Positions 35,953 through 46,261 of a DNA stretch of 64,000 nt are shown here, in pieces. The DNA is taken from contig SUWD01000009.1 of NCBI GenBank assembly GCA_015061685.1, positions 1 to 64,000 of the forward strand, written 5' to 3'. How positions within the stretch are numbered: position 1 is the first letter of the stretch; each line of letters begins with the position of its first letter. The notes under the pieces are model-generated. The model was given only the letters and a program-made list of their open reading frames with translations, searched no databases and was not told the origin of the DNA. The position numbers were made by a program, and so were the translations under genes. This DNA comes from Lentisphaerota bacterium (GTDB lineage Bacteria; Verrucomicrobiota; Lentisphaeria; Victivallales; Victivallaceae).

Positions 35953-37080
35953 TTATTTCTCCTGTTTGACTTCCGGTAAAACAAATTCACAGCCGGAGGC
36001 GATTTTGCCGCTGATCCGGCGGATCTTTCCGCAATCCGGGGTGATCGTAAAATCATAAGCCTGTCCGGGGTGCAATTCCGGGAAATCCAGCTCCACAACT
36101 TTCTCCGCTTTTTCTCCGCAGATTTTCACCATTCCCTTCCCGGCGGTGATCTTCCGTGCCGGAGCAAAGGTCAACTGCAATTCATCCCCGGATAATGTAT
36201 AATCAACTGCCGTTGTCCCGGCAATATCCTGCACTTTTTCCAAACCGCAAAAAACTGCAAAGGTACATTTGAATTTACGGACAGCTCCGGAGGCAAGAGT
36301 TTTTCCATTGAAAATAACCTCCATTGAGCGGTAGGAAGTATCTCCCTCTTTACCGTGCCAGCTGTAAAAAGCTCCGTCCGGAAAAATTTCTTCAGGAGGG
36401 ATGATTACTGCCAGAATCAGCTTTTCTCCCGGATAAGCGGTTGCGACCCAGTTGTCACCGGGATAAAGCAGTCCGGAGGGATTTTCTGCGATACAATCAT
36501 CGGCAAAGAATTTCACATTGCCGGGTGTATGGGATTTTTTATTGCCTTTCACCGGTACGAGCAATTTGGTATTTCCGGCATTATCCGGCACCAAAGAGTA
36601 CCACGGAGCAAGATAAAAAGACTTTTTCTCATCCCGGTTAACAACTTCCGCATCAAAGGTAAAGAGCGTTTCGTCATCCGGCAGACATACCGTGCGGCAC
36701 ACATCAATGGACAATCCGCCGTACCAGCGGTTTTCAAAAGTTATTTTACGGCTGTCCGGACGGCTGACCAGGCTTTTGCCATCCCGTTTGGCAACATAAT
36801 TTTTCCAGAAATTCTCGCCGCACCCGAAAGAGTTATTGTTAAAAAACTCATAGAGCGGATCAACACTGACTTTGGTCAATCTCCGTCCGATAAGCAGTTT
36901 TTTACCGGTCGCACTCAGTGTGATCTGATCCAGGCGTCCCAACGAATCCGGCAAAAATTCCAATACCATAAACCGGTTTTTCAGAACTTCCCGGCGATAT
37001 TCCGCCGGTTTTTCAATAATTGCGGCGGCACTTGCCGCCGCAATCACCAGCGAAAAAAGGATAATTATCCCCCGTTTCAT
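35953..37080 (-). CDS. Secreted beta-sandwich protein (paralog of 32038-33183)
   Basis: 375 residues, signal peptide at 1-20 (IIILFSLVIAAASAAA). EYRREVLKNRFMVLEFLPDSLGRLDQI aligns directly with the other paralog; the rest diverges strongly. Probably a mutarotase-like fold. The gene ends 4 bases before the start of the 922-aa protein gene, so the pair is tightly linked. Having a copy on each side of the large protein suggests that all three act on one substrate. Confidence 0.7.
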   Translation of the reverse strand: MKRGIIILFSLVIAAASAAAIIEKPAEYRREVLKNRFMVLEFLPDSLGRLDQITLSATGKKLLIGRRLTKVSVDPLYEFFNNNSFGCGENFWKNYVAKRDGKSLVSRPDSRKITFENRWYGGLSIDVCRTVCLPDDETLFTFDAEVVNRDEKKSFYLAPWYSLVPDNAGNTKLLVPVKGNKKSHTPGNVKFFADDCIAENPSGLLYPGDNWVATAYPGEKLILAVIIPPEEIFPDGAFYSWHGKEGDTSYRSMEVIFNGKTLASGAVRKFKCTFAVFCGLEKVQDIAGTTAVDYTLSGDELQLTFAPARKITAGKGMVKICGEKAEKVVELDFPELHPGQAYDFTITPDCGKIRRISGKIASGCEFVLPEVKQEK

Positions 37081-37102
37081 GATTTTCTCACATCACAATA
37101 AA

Positions 37103-37882
37103 TCAGTTGGAGCAGGAACCGGACTCATGACCATTGGTGCCATGACAAGGTTTCATTTCCCATGTCGTGTCGGTCAAGCCGGCGGAATATTCTGCAGCGA
37201 TGGAACATCTTGCTTTATACTGTTCAGACGAAACAGTACCGGCATGGCCATCCAGGAACACTACATTTGCAACTTTGTTATGTCTGAATTCGGCCGCGCC
37301 GTACACATCCGGTCCGGAAAGCCCGGCAACGGCAGGATAGCAACGATTCAACTCCACCAGAAAGGCAAATGAAGTAGTTTTCCCGATCACCGCCCGGCTC
37401 TTTGAGGGCAAACTGTCCATATAACACGCCATCCGGCTGGGATTGGCAAATTTATTGCCTTTTGTGCCGGCGATATTGGCAGTGTTGTCGTACATTCCCC
37501 AGATATTTACCACGACGCCGTAATTCAGATCGTTACTGGTGAAATCCCAATGCGGGGAAGTGGCACAGCGGGTAAGATCTTTGGAAATATACCCTCTTTT
37601 TTCAAAAACTTCATACCAACGCAGACCTTCATCCGGATGGAAAACATTTTTATAATAACCTCCGGGGCACCAATCATCGTTGTCGCCTTGATACATTTTC
37701 CATGCCTGCCCGAGCTGTTTCAAATTGGAAAGACAGGAGGCGGTTCTGCCGCGTTCACGGGCACTATTCAATGCCGGAAGCAATATTGCCGCCAGAATTG
37801 CGATGATCGCAATTACCACGAGAAGTTCAATTAATGTAAAGCAGATCTGCTTTACACCGTCATGACGGTACGACTTTTTCAT
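37103..37882 (-). CDS. Prepilin-like H-X9-DG protein (second locus)
   Basis: 259 residues from the ATG at 37882, with AAAGGAG upstream. A short leader [14 protein letters not shown] precedes [18 protein letters not shown]; the H-X9-DG motif reads [12 protein letters not shown]. The residue before the cleavage Phe is Cys, not the classic Gly. Two perfect palindromes cover codons 5-15 (37835-37869). Second gene of the GH127 operon, 38 bases after GH127. Presumed exported pseudopilin; its partner secretion machine is not in the window. Confidence 0.9.
   Translation of the reverse strand: MKKSYRHDGVKQICFTLIELLVVIAIIAILAAILLPALNSARERGRTASCLSNLKQLGQAWKMYQGDNDDWCPGGYYKNVFHPDEGLRWYEVFEKRGYISKDLTRCATSPHWDFTSNDLNYGVVVNIWGMYDNTANIAGTKGNKFANPSRMACYMDSLPSKSRAVIGKTTSFAFLVELNRCYPAVAGLSGPDVYGAAEFRHNKVANVVFLDGHAGTVSSEQYKARCSIAAEYSAGLTDTTWEMKPCHGTNGHESGSCSN
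37835..37869 (-). repeat. Two adjacent perfect palindromes in the prepilin-like leader
   Basis: A 22-bp perfect palindrome centred on AGATCT (37835-37856) abuts the 14-bp palindrome ACCGTCATGACGGT (37856-37869), sharing one base. The first contains the Phe-Thr codons of FTLIELL in one arm. Confidence 0.93.
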
Positions 37883-37920
37883 AGCTCTCTTTTCTCCTTT
37901 GGTTGTTGATGACACTTTGA

Positions 37921-39768
37921 TTATTTGCAACGGTTCCAGACGCACATACTGCTCTTTCCCCGATTCTGCCACAAGGCATAAGGTACGGCACAAAATACTG
38001 TTTCTTCATACTCCGGAACCGCTGAAAAATACAGCTCATCCGACGGCAGTATCTCATGGTACGCTCTGCCGCATACCGCTAAAGTCCCCTCCGGCAAGCC
38101 GGAGATCTTTTCTGTTTTGAATTCCTGTTTTTCCTCAATCAGCAATTCTCTGACCGGATATTTCTGATCAATCTCTTCCAGAGCATAGACCAGAGGACCG
38201 CGTTTAAGAGCGATACGTCCGGAATTGGAGGTCACTTTGGGATTGCTCCGGATGACCTCCACCGGCATATCCAGAAGCAACTCCACTTTGTCACCGGCTT
38301 CCCAGAGGCGGTCAAAACGGCAAGAGTCAGATTTTTCCCCGTTGAGTCGTACAGAATAACTTCTGCACCATGAGGGGATACGCAGATTCAAAGCAAATCT
38401 GCCTGAATTTTTCACGGTCACAATGATTTTCCCGTCATAAGGGTACCCGCCGGAGATCTCCAAACTCACCTTCTGACCGCCAATAAGCAATTCGGCTTCG
38501 TTAGCCGCCGGGATATTCACAAACAGCTCATCATCCGAAATCGAATAGATGAAGCTCCCCAACTGCGGCAGAAATCTGGAGAAGCTCGTCGGACAACACG
38601 GACAACTGAACCACGGTTGACGCTCCGCTGAACCGAAATTGTAGAAACTGCTGTTTTCATCGACTTCCAGATAATTGGAGTAGAAAAACTTATCTCCGCT
38701 CAAACTTATTCCGGAAAGCACCCCGTTGTAAAGAGCGGTCTCCATCACATCCAGATATTTCGATTTGCCGGTAAGATCAAAAAGTCTCGATGCCAGCTGT
38801 ACCAACCCCATGGAAGCACAGCTTTCGGCATACATCAGAGAACCGTTAGTCAAATCATAATCACAGGTAAAGGCTTCATAATAAAAGGTTGAACCGATAC
38901 CTCCGGTAATATACATGCGTTTTTTGCAGAGATTATCAAAGATTTTTTCACACTGTTCAAGAAGTTTCACATCCCCGGTCTCCGCCGCCACATCCGCCAT
39001 ACCGGTATAAAGATACACCGCCCGGACTGCATGACCGTGTGCATCATCCTGCTCCCGCACCGGCTTATCCGCCTGACGGACAACTTTCATTCCCTCAAAA
39101 TTCCACTCATCCGCGGGAAATACACACGGTTCCGTCCCCCGGTCATCAATAAAGTAGCTTGCCAGTTTCAAATAACGCTCATTGCCGCTTGCCCGGTAGA
39201 GTTTGACCAGAGCCAATTCGATCTCCTCATGTCCGGGCCAGCCGCGTTTTTTACCCTCTTCCAAGCCGAATATACTGTCAATATGATCCGCATAACGGCA
39301 CACCGCATCGAAAAGCGTTTTACCGCCGGGCAGATCTTTGCCCGCCACTGCCGCCTCGATCAGGTGTCCGGCACAATACAGCTCATGCAGAGTATTCAAT
39401 TTCTCCCAGCGATCCTGCGGGGCAGCTCCGGAAATATAGGAGTTGAGATAACCGTCGGGCTGTTGACAGCTTACGATTTTTCCGATCCAGCTTTGAAAGG
39501 TTTGCTGCAGTTTCTCATCCGGGTACAGTTTCAAGGCATAAGCGATACCCTCCAAAATTTTAGCCGTGTCAGAATCGTAAAAATACTCCCTTAAACCATG
39601 ATAGTTTTTCAGGTCAAAAGCGTCGATCCTGCCGCTGGATTCAGCCTTGTTCACCGCCGCCGGGATGGTTGACTTCAAACACATATCAACTCTGGGGGCA
39701 AATACCCCGTCAGTGAATTTCACCCTGCCGGTTTCCGGGTGTTCAAATCTCTTTATTACAGTATTCAT
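37921..39768 (-). CDS. GH127 beta-L-arabinofuranosidase-like protein
   Basis: 615 residues without signal peptide. (alpha/alpha)6 barrel with GH127 hallmarks: [26 protein letters not shown], the catalytic region YAESCASMG, and the zinc/nucleophile Cys cluster [20 protein letters not shown]; a C-terminal beta domain follows from about 430. Characterised members release beta-L-arabinofuranose using a Zn-bound Cys nucleophile. First gene of a seven-gene operon from the promoter 39802-39830. The internal [14 protein letters not shown] insertion is common in the family. Confidence 0.9.
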   Translation of the reverse strand: MNTVIKRFEHPETGRVKFTDGVFAPRVDMCLKSTIPAAVNKAESSGRIDAFDLKNYHGLREYFYDSDTAKILEGIAYALKLYPDEKLQQTFQSWIGKIVSCQQPDGYLNSYISGAAPQDRWEKLNTLHELYCAGHLIEAAVAGKDLPGGKTLFDAVCRYADHIDSIFGLEEGKKRGWPGHEEIELALVKLYRASGNERYLKLASYFIDDRGTEPCVFPADEWNFEGMKVVRQADKPVREQDDAHGHAVRAVYLYTGMADVAAETGDVKLLEQCEKIFDNLCKKRMYITGGIGSTFYYEAFTCDYDLTNGSLMYAESCASMGLVQLASRLFDLTGKSKYLDVMETALYNGVLSGISLSGDKFFYSNYLEVDENSSFYNFGSAERQPWFSCPCCPTSFSRFLPQLGSFIYSISDDELFVNIPAANEAELLIGGQKVSLEISGGYPYDGKIIVTVKNSGRFALNLRIPSWCRSYSVRLNGEKSDSCRFDRLWEAGDKVELLLDMPVEVIRSNPKVTSNSGRIALKRGPLVYALEEIDQKYPVRELLIEEKQEFKTEKISGLPEGTLAVCGRAYHEILPSDELYFSAVPEYEETVFCAVPYALWQNRGKSSMCVWNRCK

Positions 39769-39801
39769 CTATGGATTTCCCCATTTTAAGTGCTTGAAAA
39801 T

Positions 39802-39830
39802 AATATACTGTGAAAAAAATTACTTGTAAA
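39802..39830 (-). promoter_or_regulatory. Promoter of the GH127 operon
   Basis: Minus strand TTTACA (39830-39825), 17 bp, TATATT (39807-39802). The -35 occupies the same bases as the divergent araC -35. Confidence 0.75.
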
Positions 39831-39852
39831 TACCCGTCAAAGGGATTATATT
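39824..39852 (+). promoter_or_regulatory. Promoter of the araC-type gene at 39876
   Basis: TTGTAA (39824-39829), 17 bp, TATATT (39847-39852). The -35 overlaps that of the divergent GH127 promoter, so polymerase can probably use only one at a time. Confidence 0.75.
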
Positions 39853-39875
39853 ACACAATAAGGAGACAAATTGCC

Positions 39876-40715
39876 ATGTCAAGAGAAATTTTACATGCCG
39901 GCAAATTCATTTCCAGAGGCAAAGGGAAACATATCACCAGAGTCATGGACAGTTGCGAATTGATCGTGGTACTGTCCGGGGAATTGAATATGTTCGAAGA
40001 GGAAAGATACTTCCGTATCCACAGCGGAGAATATCTGCTTTTGCATCAGGGAAAAACTCATGGCGGATTATCGACCTATCCGCCGAATCTGTCTTTTTTC
40101 TGGATACATTTCCGGGATGACAGACTGCTCGATGAGCTGCCCCAGAGCGGACAATTACCCGAACACTCCTCCCTGCCCGGTTACGCCCAAATGTTCCTTT
40201 TGGAACAATCCCGCAATGAACCGGACAAAGAGAGCCTTGCCCTACTCTTTGAATTGATGGTCAGAGAATTGCGGCGGTCATCCGGCAATACCGGCAATAC
40301 CATAACCACCCCGCTTGCCGATATGGCAAGACGGTATTTATTAACTCACTATACCGAAGTGATATCTCTGGAATCCATCAGTAAAGAATTGCACTGCAAT
40401 CCCAAGTATTTAGGTCAATTATACCACCGGATATACGGAGAAACTCTGATAACCACCCTCAACCGGCTGCGGATAGAAAGGGCGTGCCAGCTGCTCATCA
40501 CGGAAAATATTTCCATCAAAGAGACCGCCCAAAGTTGCGGATTCAATGATATGGCTTACTTCCGGAGACAATTTGCGAAATACTGCAACATGACTCCGAG
40601 GGAGTTCCTGTGGCAGAAAATAGCCGGATTCTGGAATACCGATTCCGGAGCGAGGATCAATATCGGTAATCCGGTGTCAAAAAAGTATGAACTGGGTGAG
40701 AAAAATAAAGCTTAA
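39876..40715 (+). CDS. AraC-family transcriptional regulator (GH127 locus)
   Basis: 279 residues from the ATG at 39876 (AAGGAGA upstream). The N-terminal cupin sensor shows LIVVLSGELNMFEEERYF and GEYLLLHQGKTHGG; the C-terminal double helix-turn-helix has ESISKELHCNPKYLGQLYHRIYG and IKETAQSCGFNDMAYFRRQFAKYCNMTPREF. It is divergent from the GH127 operon and most likely controls it. Its end overlaps the convergent esterase gene by 4 bases, with no terminator. Confidence 0.93.
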   Translation: MSREILHAGKFISRGKGKHITRVMDSCELIVVLSGELNMFEEERYFRIHSGEYLLLHQGKTHGGLSTYPPNLSFFWIHFRDDRLLDELPQSGQLPEHSSLPGYAQMFLLEQSRNEPDKESLALLFELMVRELRRSSGNTGNTITTPLADMARRYLLTHYTEVISLESISKELHCNPKYLGQLYHRIYGETLITTLNRLRIERACQLLITENISIKETAQSCGFNDMAYFRRQFAKYCNMTPREFLWQKIAGFWNTDSGARINIGNPVSKKYELGEKNKA

Positions 40716-41482
40716 AGCCCTGCCAGACGGCAGTATTCCGCCCAGTAACGCCGGGCCAATTCATACTGGCTCTCCGTGGAAAAGTGCAAATTGTCCCCAC
40801 GGTCAGTCAACCCGGCAGCAGAAGCAAAGCCTGCCAGGGGAACTTCTTCAGCAACTTCCCGGATCATCCGGTCATAAGCCGGAGCGTCCCATTCCGGATT
40901 GAGGAAATCTCCCATACCGCCGAGAATAAAGGGCACATCGGCAATATCCAGCTCTTTGCGGATATTGGCAATGACAGTTTTAAGCTTGTCTTTGTAATTT
41001 TCAGTATGTCTGGCGGCATCCGATTCCCCCTGATGCCACAAAACCGCCACGATCCTGCCGTTTTTCATTGCTTCTCTGGACATCACGATCGCATCATCGT
41101 AGGGGTGCATGTCGCTGTGATCGTCCTTGCCGCCGGGCATCCAGCAGGAAATAGCCGTACCGCCGACCGAAGCGGGGATCAAGCCGACTTCACTGCCGGG
41201 GAATTTCTCCATAAGCAATTTACCGAAAGTTCTTCCCGGACCAACGCCGCAACGCCGTTTTTCGCCATTCATCAGACCATGGATCTCATAGGGGTCGTCG
41301 GAAGCGTTGAATCCGAGCAGATTGAGACGGTCATAATTAAAGGGGTCGATCGCCGGGATCCACTGCAGATCACGCCGGATCGCCGTCAGACCGGGAATTT
41401 CATAAATATCATTTTCGGTAAGATAGCCGCGTCCGGACATATTGGATTGTCCGGCGAGCAGAACCAGTTTTTTTTCTTTCAT
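40712..41482 (-). CDS. SGNH-type carbohydrate acetylesterase (SASA/CE6-like)
   Basis: 256 residues. Block I AGQSNMSG with nucleophile S13, a central PASVGGTAISCW, the WHQGESD block and a terminal DNLHFS supplying Asp/His. This is the sialate O-acetylesterase/CE6 arrangement; substrate may be acetylated xylan or sialic acid. No signal peptide, so cytoplasmic. GGGGGAAA precedes the ATG at 41482. It has its own promoter (41523-41550). Confidence 0.88.
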   Translation of the reverse strand: MKEKKLVLLAGQSNMSGRGYLTENDIYEIPGLTAIRRDLQWIPAIDPFNYDRLNLLGFNASDDPYEIHGLMNGEKRRCGVGPGRTFGKLLMEKFPGSEVGLIPASVGGTAISCWMPGGKDDHSDMHPYDDAIVMSREAMKNGRIVAVLWHQGESDAARHTENYKDKLKTVIANIRKELDIADVPFILGGMGDFLNPEWDAPAYDRMIREVAEEVPLAGFASAAGLTDRGDNLHFSTESQYELARRYWAEYCRLAGL

Positions 41483-41522
41483 AGTGTATATTTCCCCCAA
41501 GTTGTACTATATCTGCACTTTT

Positions 41523-41550
41523 AATATACACCCTTGCAAAGCAATGTCAA
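41523..41550 (-). promoter_or_regulatory. Promoter of the SGNH esterase gene
   Basis: Minus strand TTGACA (41550-41545), 16 bp, TATATT (41528-41523). It lies between the 1560-aa gene stop and the esterase start. Confidence 0.78.
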
Positions 41551-41558
41551 GTATTTTT

Positions 41559-44500
41559 TTATTTCTGCAATTGAGCTTTTTCACTTTTCCATTTTTCCGC
41601 ATCACACTGAAAAAATCCGGTAACCAATCCCTGCTCGTACTCTATACCGGCATCTACTTTTCGCCGGGAATCCGGCACAAAATAGTATTTGTGAAATGAG
41701 TTGCGGTCATGCAGACGGATGTAACTGTTTTCACTCAAGGCAAAAGGATTCTGCAATTCGGCGGTGATCCGCACCTGTTTAGCCGGAGAATACGCCGTAA
41801 AAAACAGCGGCTTTTTCCAGATCAGTTGTTCTTCATTGCCCTTGAATTGCCCGGTGATAACTTCACCGTCACTGTTTTTGAAAAGGTATTCGGTAAAGGA
41901 TCTTTCCCACGGCATCATAAAGTGATAGATATATATCGCTCCTCTTTTGAGCATCCGGTATTTCACCTTTTCCGTCAGAGTGTTTCCGGAGAAGGTATAT
42001 TCGTAAGTCAGGTGCATGAAACCCAGAACCGACTCTTTGCGGCACGAAAAACTTTCAGCTTCAGTTACACCTGCGACCGGATTCCAATCCTTGCCGTTGA
42101 GTTTGAAAGAAACTTTCACATCCTTTTCACCGATACCGTTTTCCATGTGTCCGGAGCCGACCCATCCTTTGATCCCCGGCTGACCGCCGGTAACCGTACC
42201 GTACCATGATTTGGGAGTTGTGACCTCCTGTCCTTTGAAGAGAATCTGACGGATCGTCCAGAAGCCGTTTTTGCCGACAGAAACTTGCAGATCGCCGCAT
42301 TTTACAGCAAAATTATCCGGCAGAACGACCGGTTTTTCCGGCTTTTTCAAACTTTCATCCGGGATCCGGGAAATTTTGATACTTTTGATCCTGCCGTTGA
42401 AAAGAAGTACATTGCCGTCTTTACCTTTGGAAAAGTCTCCGCCGATACTTGACGCAGTTGCCCAGTAAGGTATTCCGGGAGAGGTGAATTGTACCTTTTT
42501 ATCATTTACAGCGGCACAGATATCTCTGCCGTTGAAACTGAGTTCCAGCTTTTGATATTCCCCTTCGGTCAACTTCAATCCGGTGGGGAAAACATTGGTT
42601 CCGCTGGTATTGGCAATCGGGTCCCGGTAGCGGAAGCTCACCACCAATTCCCCTTTCTGTACTGATAAGCCGAAACCGGTCTGATAAGCCGGCCCGTACT
42701 GCCGGAAAACGATCTGCTCTCTGGACAATTCACGGGGCATGATCTCCAAACTCAAGCGGAAACTGCTTCTCTGGGTAAGAGCATTGGCAGGCAGAGCAAG
42801 GAAATTACCGCTTTTACCGTCAAAATCCAATGCCCATTTGCCGTCATTTTCTTTGACAAATGCCGGCACGGGGGTATTGAGCTGATCTTTTTTGCGGCTC
42901 AAATGGATATGCGGGATCGTGTGCCACGACGCCAGACTGCCCTCAAATCCGCTGACGATGGATATGAAACTGCCCATCTGGGCATAATATTCCCTGCCCG
43001 CATCACAAGTAAGAGAATGTCCTTTTGCCGGATCAATACAGTAGTTGATATCCGGCAGACGTTTTGCCGGGATATCCACGGAGATCGCTCCGCGTTTTTC
43101 GCAATATGAGCCGATAGAAACATTACCCTTTTCCTTGCGGTCATTCTGCGGCACAGTACCGTAACTCCAGTAAACTTTGCCGCTTTCAGAAATAAGACGC
43201 ATGGCGATCACGGAATCATGAGTGTCGCAAATAACGTTGCTGCGGAAATTCAATTCATTGCTGTCAAGCAGCAGCGGCAAGTGTGAGTGACGGTAGTGAC
43301 GCTCCACGGAAATTGCCAGACCATCCTCAAAAACATGGGAAATAATGCCAAAATCCCCGATCTCTTTCAGCGGCACTTCCCAATTCAGATCCGCACCTTT
43401 GGTCGGTCCATCGACTCTCTTGCCGGTGAATTTCAATACTGCATTGCCGATATCCGTCTTTTTGACCGAGAAAAGCTGATAATTTACCATCACGCCGTTG
43501 GCAAGTTTGTATTCCGGGATCGAGCCGGGGAATTGCTTTGCCAATTCCACCGGAGATGAACCGCTGCCGTAAGCAAAACCGTTGAATGAAAATCCGATCA
43601 GAGAAGGAGCATTGCTTACTGCCGGAGTGATCCGGATGACCTGTTTGTAAGGATTATTGATATAACGGTAATTTATTTTATAGAGATAACGTTCCGGATC
43701 ATTCTGCAAATACTCATTTTTTCCATCGTAGGCGAAAACAGAGAGACTGTTCTGGACGGCTTCAGCGACGGTGATCTTCTCTTTGGCTTTGACATTGACA
43801 TCGGCTTCAAACTCCGTAACTCCGGGAGCAAGTTTGCCGACCTCTTTGAGAGTTATCTTTCCCTCCAAAGGAAGAATATTACGCAAAGGTGTAGCGAACC
43901 AGGTCTGATCAACACACGCTCCGGCGGTAAGAACGACATAGGGCAATCCCTTACCCAATACCATCTTTTTACCCTTATATGAAACCGTCAGACGGGGAGT
44001 GAGCAAGGAAGCATCGGCAAATTTGTCACTCTCAAGATCAAAAGTTTTTTCTCCGGCCTTTTCTGCCTGAAATTCCCACATTTCCGACGTCCAGCGTACT
44101 TTGCGGTCCTGATCGAGCAATTCAAGGACACAACTGTATTTACCATTGTTCACGCCATCGGGGAGATTGAGGATCTCCAATTTAAGCATACTTCCAATGG
44201 CAAGCTGACGGCGGTGACTGACGATAAAGTTGGGTATTGAGCTGTCATCTCCCGGCAAAACAGCCGGTTTGCCCCACATGTAATGATCGTAGATCCGCCG
44301 CAATGCCATCGGACGGGCGACGGTCGGTTCCCAGTTGGTCGCTTCATTAAGTTCATCCCACTCAAAGCCCATGGGGATATCGACTTTGTATTTTTTGCAA
44401 AGTTCCAGATATTTCCGGGCAGTGAGCGTGCCATCGGCAGAAAGTGTCTGGGCACCGTGAGGCGTGGAGTAGCCGTACATGATTTGGAGAACCAGAAGTT

Positions 44501-46241
44501 TTTTGCCGTTGAATCCCTCCTGGGCACAAGCAGCACCGCACAATGGCAGAAGCAGCTCGTCAAAGGTGCGGTAACTCATGCTGAAGTCTGATTCTCCGGC
44601 ATAAACCGCCAAATCGACACCACCGGCATTTTTCAGATATTCACTGAGCAAGTCAAAGAAAAAAAGCAGATGCCGGGCGGAAACCTTGCCGGTCTTGCGG
44701 TAATAGCCAGAGGGCCAATTCAACTCTTTGTAGTTCCAGTTGCAATTTTTCCGGTGGCAGTTTTCGGTGAATTCAGCAATAATAGTAAAGTCATCCCTGC
44801 CGGTATCTTTCTGCAGTTTTTCCACATATTCGTTGAATTGATCCGGGGAAAGGCTGCGGTCACAACCGTAAGACATAATGATCGACTTGCCGTCAACTTT
44901 CATCGCATTGGGCGAATCGGCAAGAGTCTGCAAATATTTTTTGGAAAGCTGGGGACGGCGTTCAAGAAAGAGCGTAGGAACCATCTGAAAACCGGGAATA
45001 TCTTTCGCACACTCATAAAAAATATGATTGTAATTGGAGCTGTAAAAGTATGAGAGCCCTGCCCCGTAGCCGGACATGATCTCAAAAGTCCGTTTTATGC
45101 TCTTTTTCTTGAAGGGCAAAGATCCCGGTTCCCACAGCGTGCGGTCAACGAAAAGCTGACGGTCATTCCAGGAGTTTTCAGTATAATAAAGTCTGCCGTA
45201 ACGGTAAACAACTCCCTCCATCACCGGACGGGGCGGAGAAAAGACCGCTTTTCTGGCAAGTGCCATCTCTTTCATCCGGGCGATAAGTTTGGCTCCCAGA
45301 GCGTGATCCTCATCAGAATAAATTTCACACTTGGCGGCGGCGGCACGGATATCTTCAAAGCCTTTGCCTTTCAATACCGGGTCGCTCTCCGTTTGAGCAG
45401 CAGCCGGAGCAGCGGCAGCTGTTTCATCACTTAATTTTTTTTTTGAATCAGCGGCACCGAGTTTTTCCTGCCACTGATTCTCCTCTGCCGGGAACACGCT
45501 GAATTTCATGGAGTATTCCGGGGACTTGTACCCCTTGTTCCACCCGGGGCGTTTATGCTGAATGAAGTACTTGTGATAAACTTTATGATCCCAAATCAGG
45601 TTTTTCTGTGTTTCGCCGGGGACCGGGGTGAGCATTTCCGAAAGCACCGCCAGTTTGCGGGAGGAGTCATACACCACCATTTTCTGCATATCATCTTTGA
45701 TGACCCGGTTACCGCTGCTGGTGAGTTTTCCGCTTTGGACAATGCCGTTATTCAGGTAGGCAAAATCACTGAATTTGGAATTCCACGACATCGAAAAGAG
45801 ATAGAAAACTTTAGGTTTGCGGGTAACTTTTTCAATCTCGTAACGGATGCTCCAGACCAAACCTGCCGGAGTGACAGTATAACGGGAGATCAAATGCAGA
45901 TCGCCATAAATAACATCCCTTTCCAGAATCACCTCTTTACCCTCGACTTTTTTGCCGATTTCGACAGGAGTTTTGCCGTCAACTGTCAAACGCAAAGCGA
46001 CAAGAGATTCCGGGGGAGCCGGTTCAAGCCGGGTACCGGAAACAGATGTGGCACTGGAAAACAATTCCCGGTGCTTGTAGGCAAAACCGCTGATCCGGCC
46101 GTTGAATTTGGGCATAACCGAAACTTTGTAATCCCCGGCAACGAGCTGAACCGTGCCGTCTTCCGGCCACTCCTGCGAAGCGGAAGAAGCGGTCAGGATC
46201 CCCCCGAAGAGGGCAATAAAAAACAGTATTTTCTTAAACAT
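41559..46241 (-). CDS. Very large secreted multidomain protein (1560 aa)
   Basis: The ATG at 46241 follows GGGGGG and starts a signal peptide (FFIALFGGILTASSAS). Order: N-terminal beta-sandwich (25-270); a low-complexity Ala/Pro linker with TAAAAPAAAQ; a TIM-barrel-like domain (about 340-680; GAGLSYFYSS, SIIMSYGCDRSLS, IAEFTENCHRKNCNW, GFEWDELNEATNW) reminiscent of GH71/GH99-type endo-glycanases; beta domains; a LamG-like jelly roll (about 1150-1310, WALDFDGKSGNF); and a C-terminal beta domain. A run of 10 A lies in the coding strand at 45444-45435. Probably an extracellular polysaccharide hydrolase, family unproven. It follows the prepilin-like gene by 20 bases. Confidence 0.75.
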   Translation of the reverse strand: MFKKILFFIALFGGILTASSASQEWPEDGTVQLVAGDYKVSVMPKFNGRISGFAYKHRELFSSATSVSGTRLEPAPPESLVALRLTVDGKTPVEIGKKVEGKEVILERDVIYGDLHLISRYTVTPAGLVWSIRYEIEKVTRKPKVFYLFSMSWNSKFSDFAYLNNGIVQSGKLTSSGNRVIKDDMQKMVVYDSSRKLAVLSEMLTPVPGETQKNLIWDHKVYHKYFIQHKRPGWNKGYKSPEYSMKFSVFPAEENQWQEKLGAADSKKKLSDETAAAAPAAAQTESDPVLKGKGFEDIRAAAAKCEIYSDEDHALGAKLIARMKEMALARKAVFSPPRPVMEGVVYRYGRLYYTENSWNDRQLFVDRTLWEPGSLPFKKKSIKRTFEIMSGYGAGLSYFYSSNYNHIFYECAKDIPGFQMVPTLFLERRPQLSKKYLQTLADSPNAMKVDGKSIIMSYGCDRSLSPDQFNEYVEKLQKDTGRDDFTIIAEFTENCHRKNCNWNYKELNWPSGYYRKTGKVSARHLLFFFDLLSEYLKNAGGVDLAVYAGESDFSMSYRTFDELLLPLCGAACAQEGFNGKKLLVLQIMYGYSTPHGAQTLSADGTLTARKYLELCKKYKVDIPMGFEWDELNEATNWEPTVARPMALRRIYDHYMWGKPAVLPGDDSSIPNFIVSHRRQLAIGSMLKLEILNLPDGVNNGKYSCVLELLDQDRKVRWTSEMWEFQAEKAGEKTFDLESDKFADASLLTPRLTVSYKGKKMVLGKGLPYVVLTAGACVDQTWFATPLRNILPLEGKITLKEVGKLAPGVTEFEADVNVKAKEKITVAEAVQNSLSVFAYDGKNEYLQNDPERYLYKINYRYINNPYKQVIRITPAVSNAPSLIGFSFNGFAYGSGSSPVELAKQFPGSIPEYKLANGVMVNYQLFSVKKTDIGNAVLKFTGKRVDGPTKGADLNWEVPLKEIGDFGIISHVFEDGLAISVERHYRHSHLPLLLDSNELNFRSNVICDTHDSVIAMRLISESGKVYWSYGTVPQNDRKEKGNVSIGSYCEKRGAISVDIPAKRLPDINYCIDPAKGHSLTCDAGREYYAQMGSFISIVSGFEGSLASWHTIPHIHLSRKKDQLNTPVPAFVKENDGKWALDFDGKSGNFLALPANALTQRSSFRLSLEIMPRELSREQIVFRQYGPAYQTGFGLSVQKGELVVSFRYRDPIANTSGTNVFPTGLKLTEGEYQKLELSFNGRDICAAVNDKKVQFTSPGIPYWATASSIGGDFSKGKDGNVLLFNGRIKSIKISRIPDESLKKPEKPVVLPDNFAVKCGDLQVSVGKNGFWTIRQILFKGQEVTTPKSWYGTVTGGQPGIKGWVGSGHMENGIGEKDVKVSFKLNGKDWNPVAGVTEAESFSCRKESVLGFMHLTYEYTFSGNTLTEKVKYRMLKRGAIYIYHFMMPWERSFTEYLFKNSDGEVITGQFKGNEEQLIWKKPLFFTAYSPAKQVRITAELQNPFALSENSYIRLHDRNSFHKYYFVPDSRRKVDAGIEYEQGLVTGFFQCDAEKWKSEKAQLQK

Positions 46242-46261
46242 GATTCCCCCCTGCTTCTCAA

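Noticed and set aside
37861..37993. Longer N-terminus for the 37-kb prepilin-like protein
   Set aside because: Extending upstream runs into the GH127 gene end and loses the ribosome site before the ATG at 37882.
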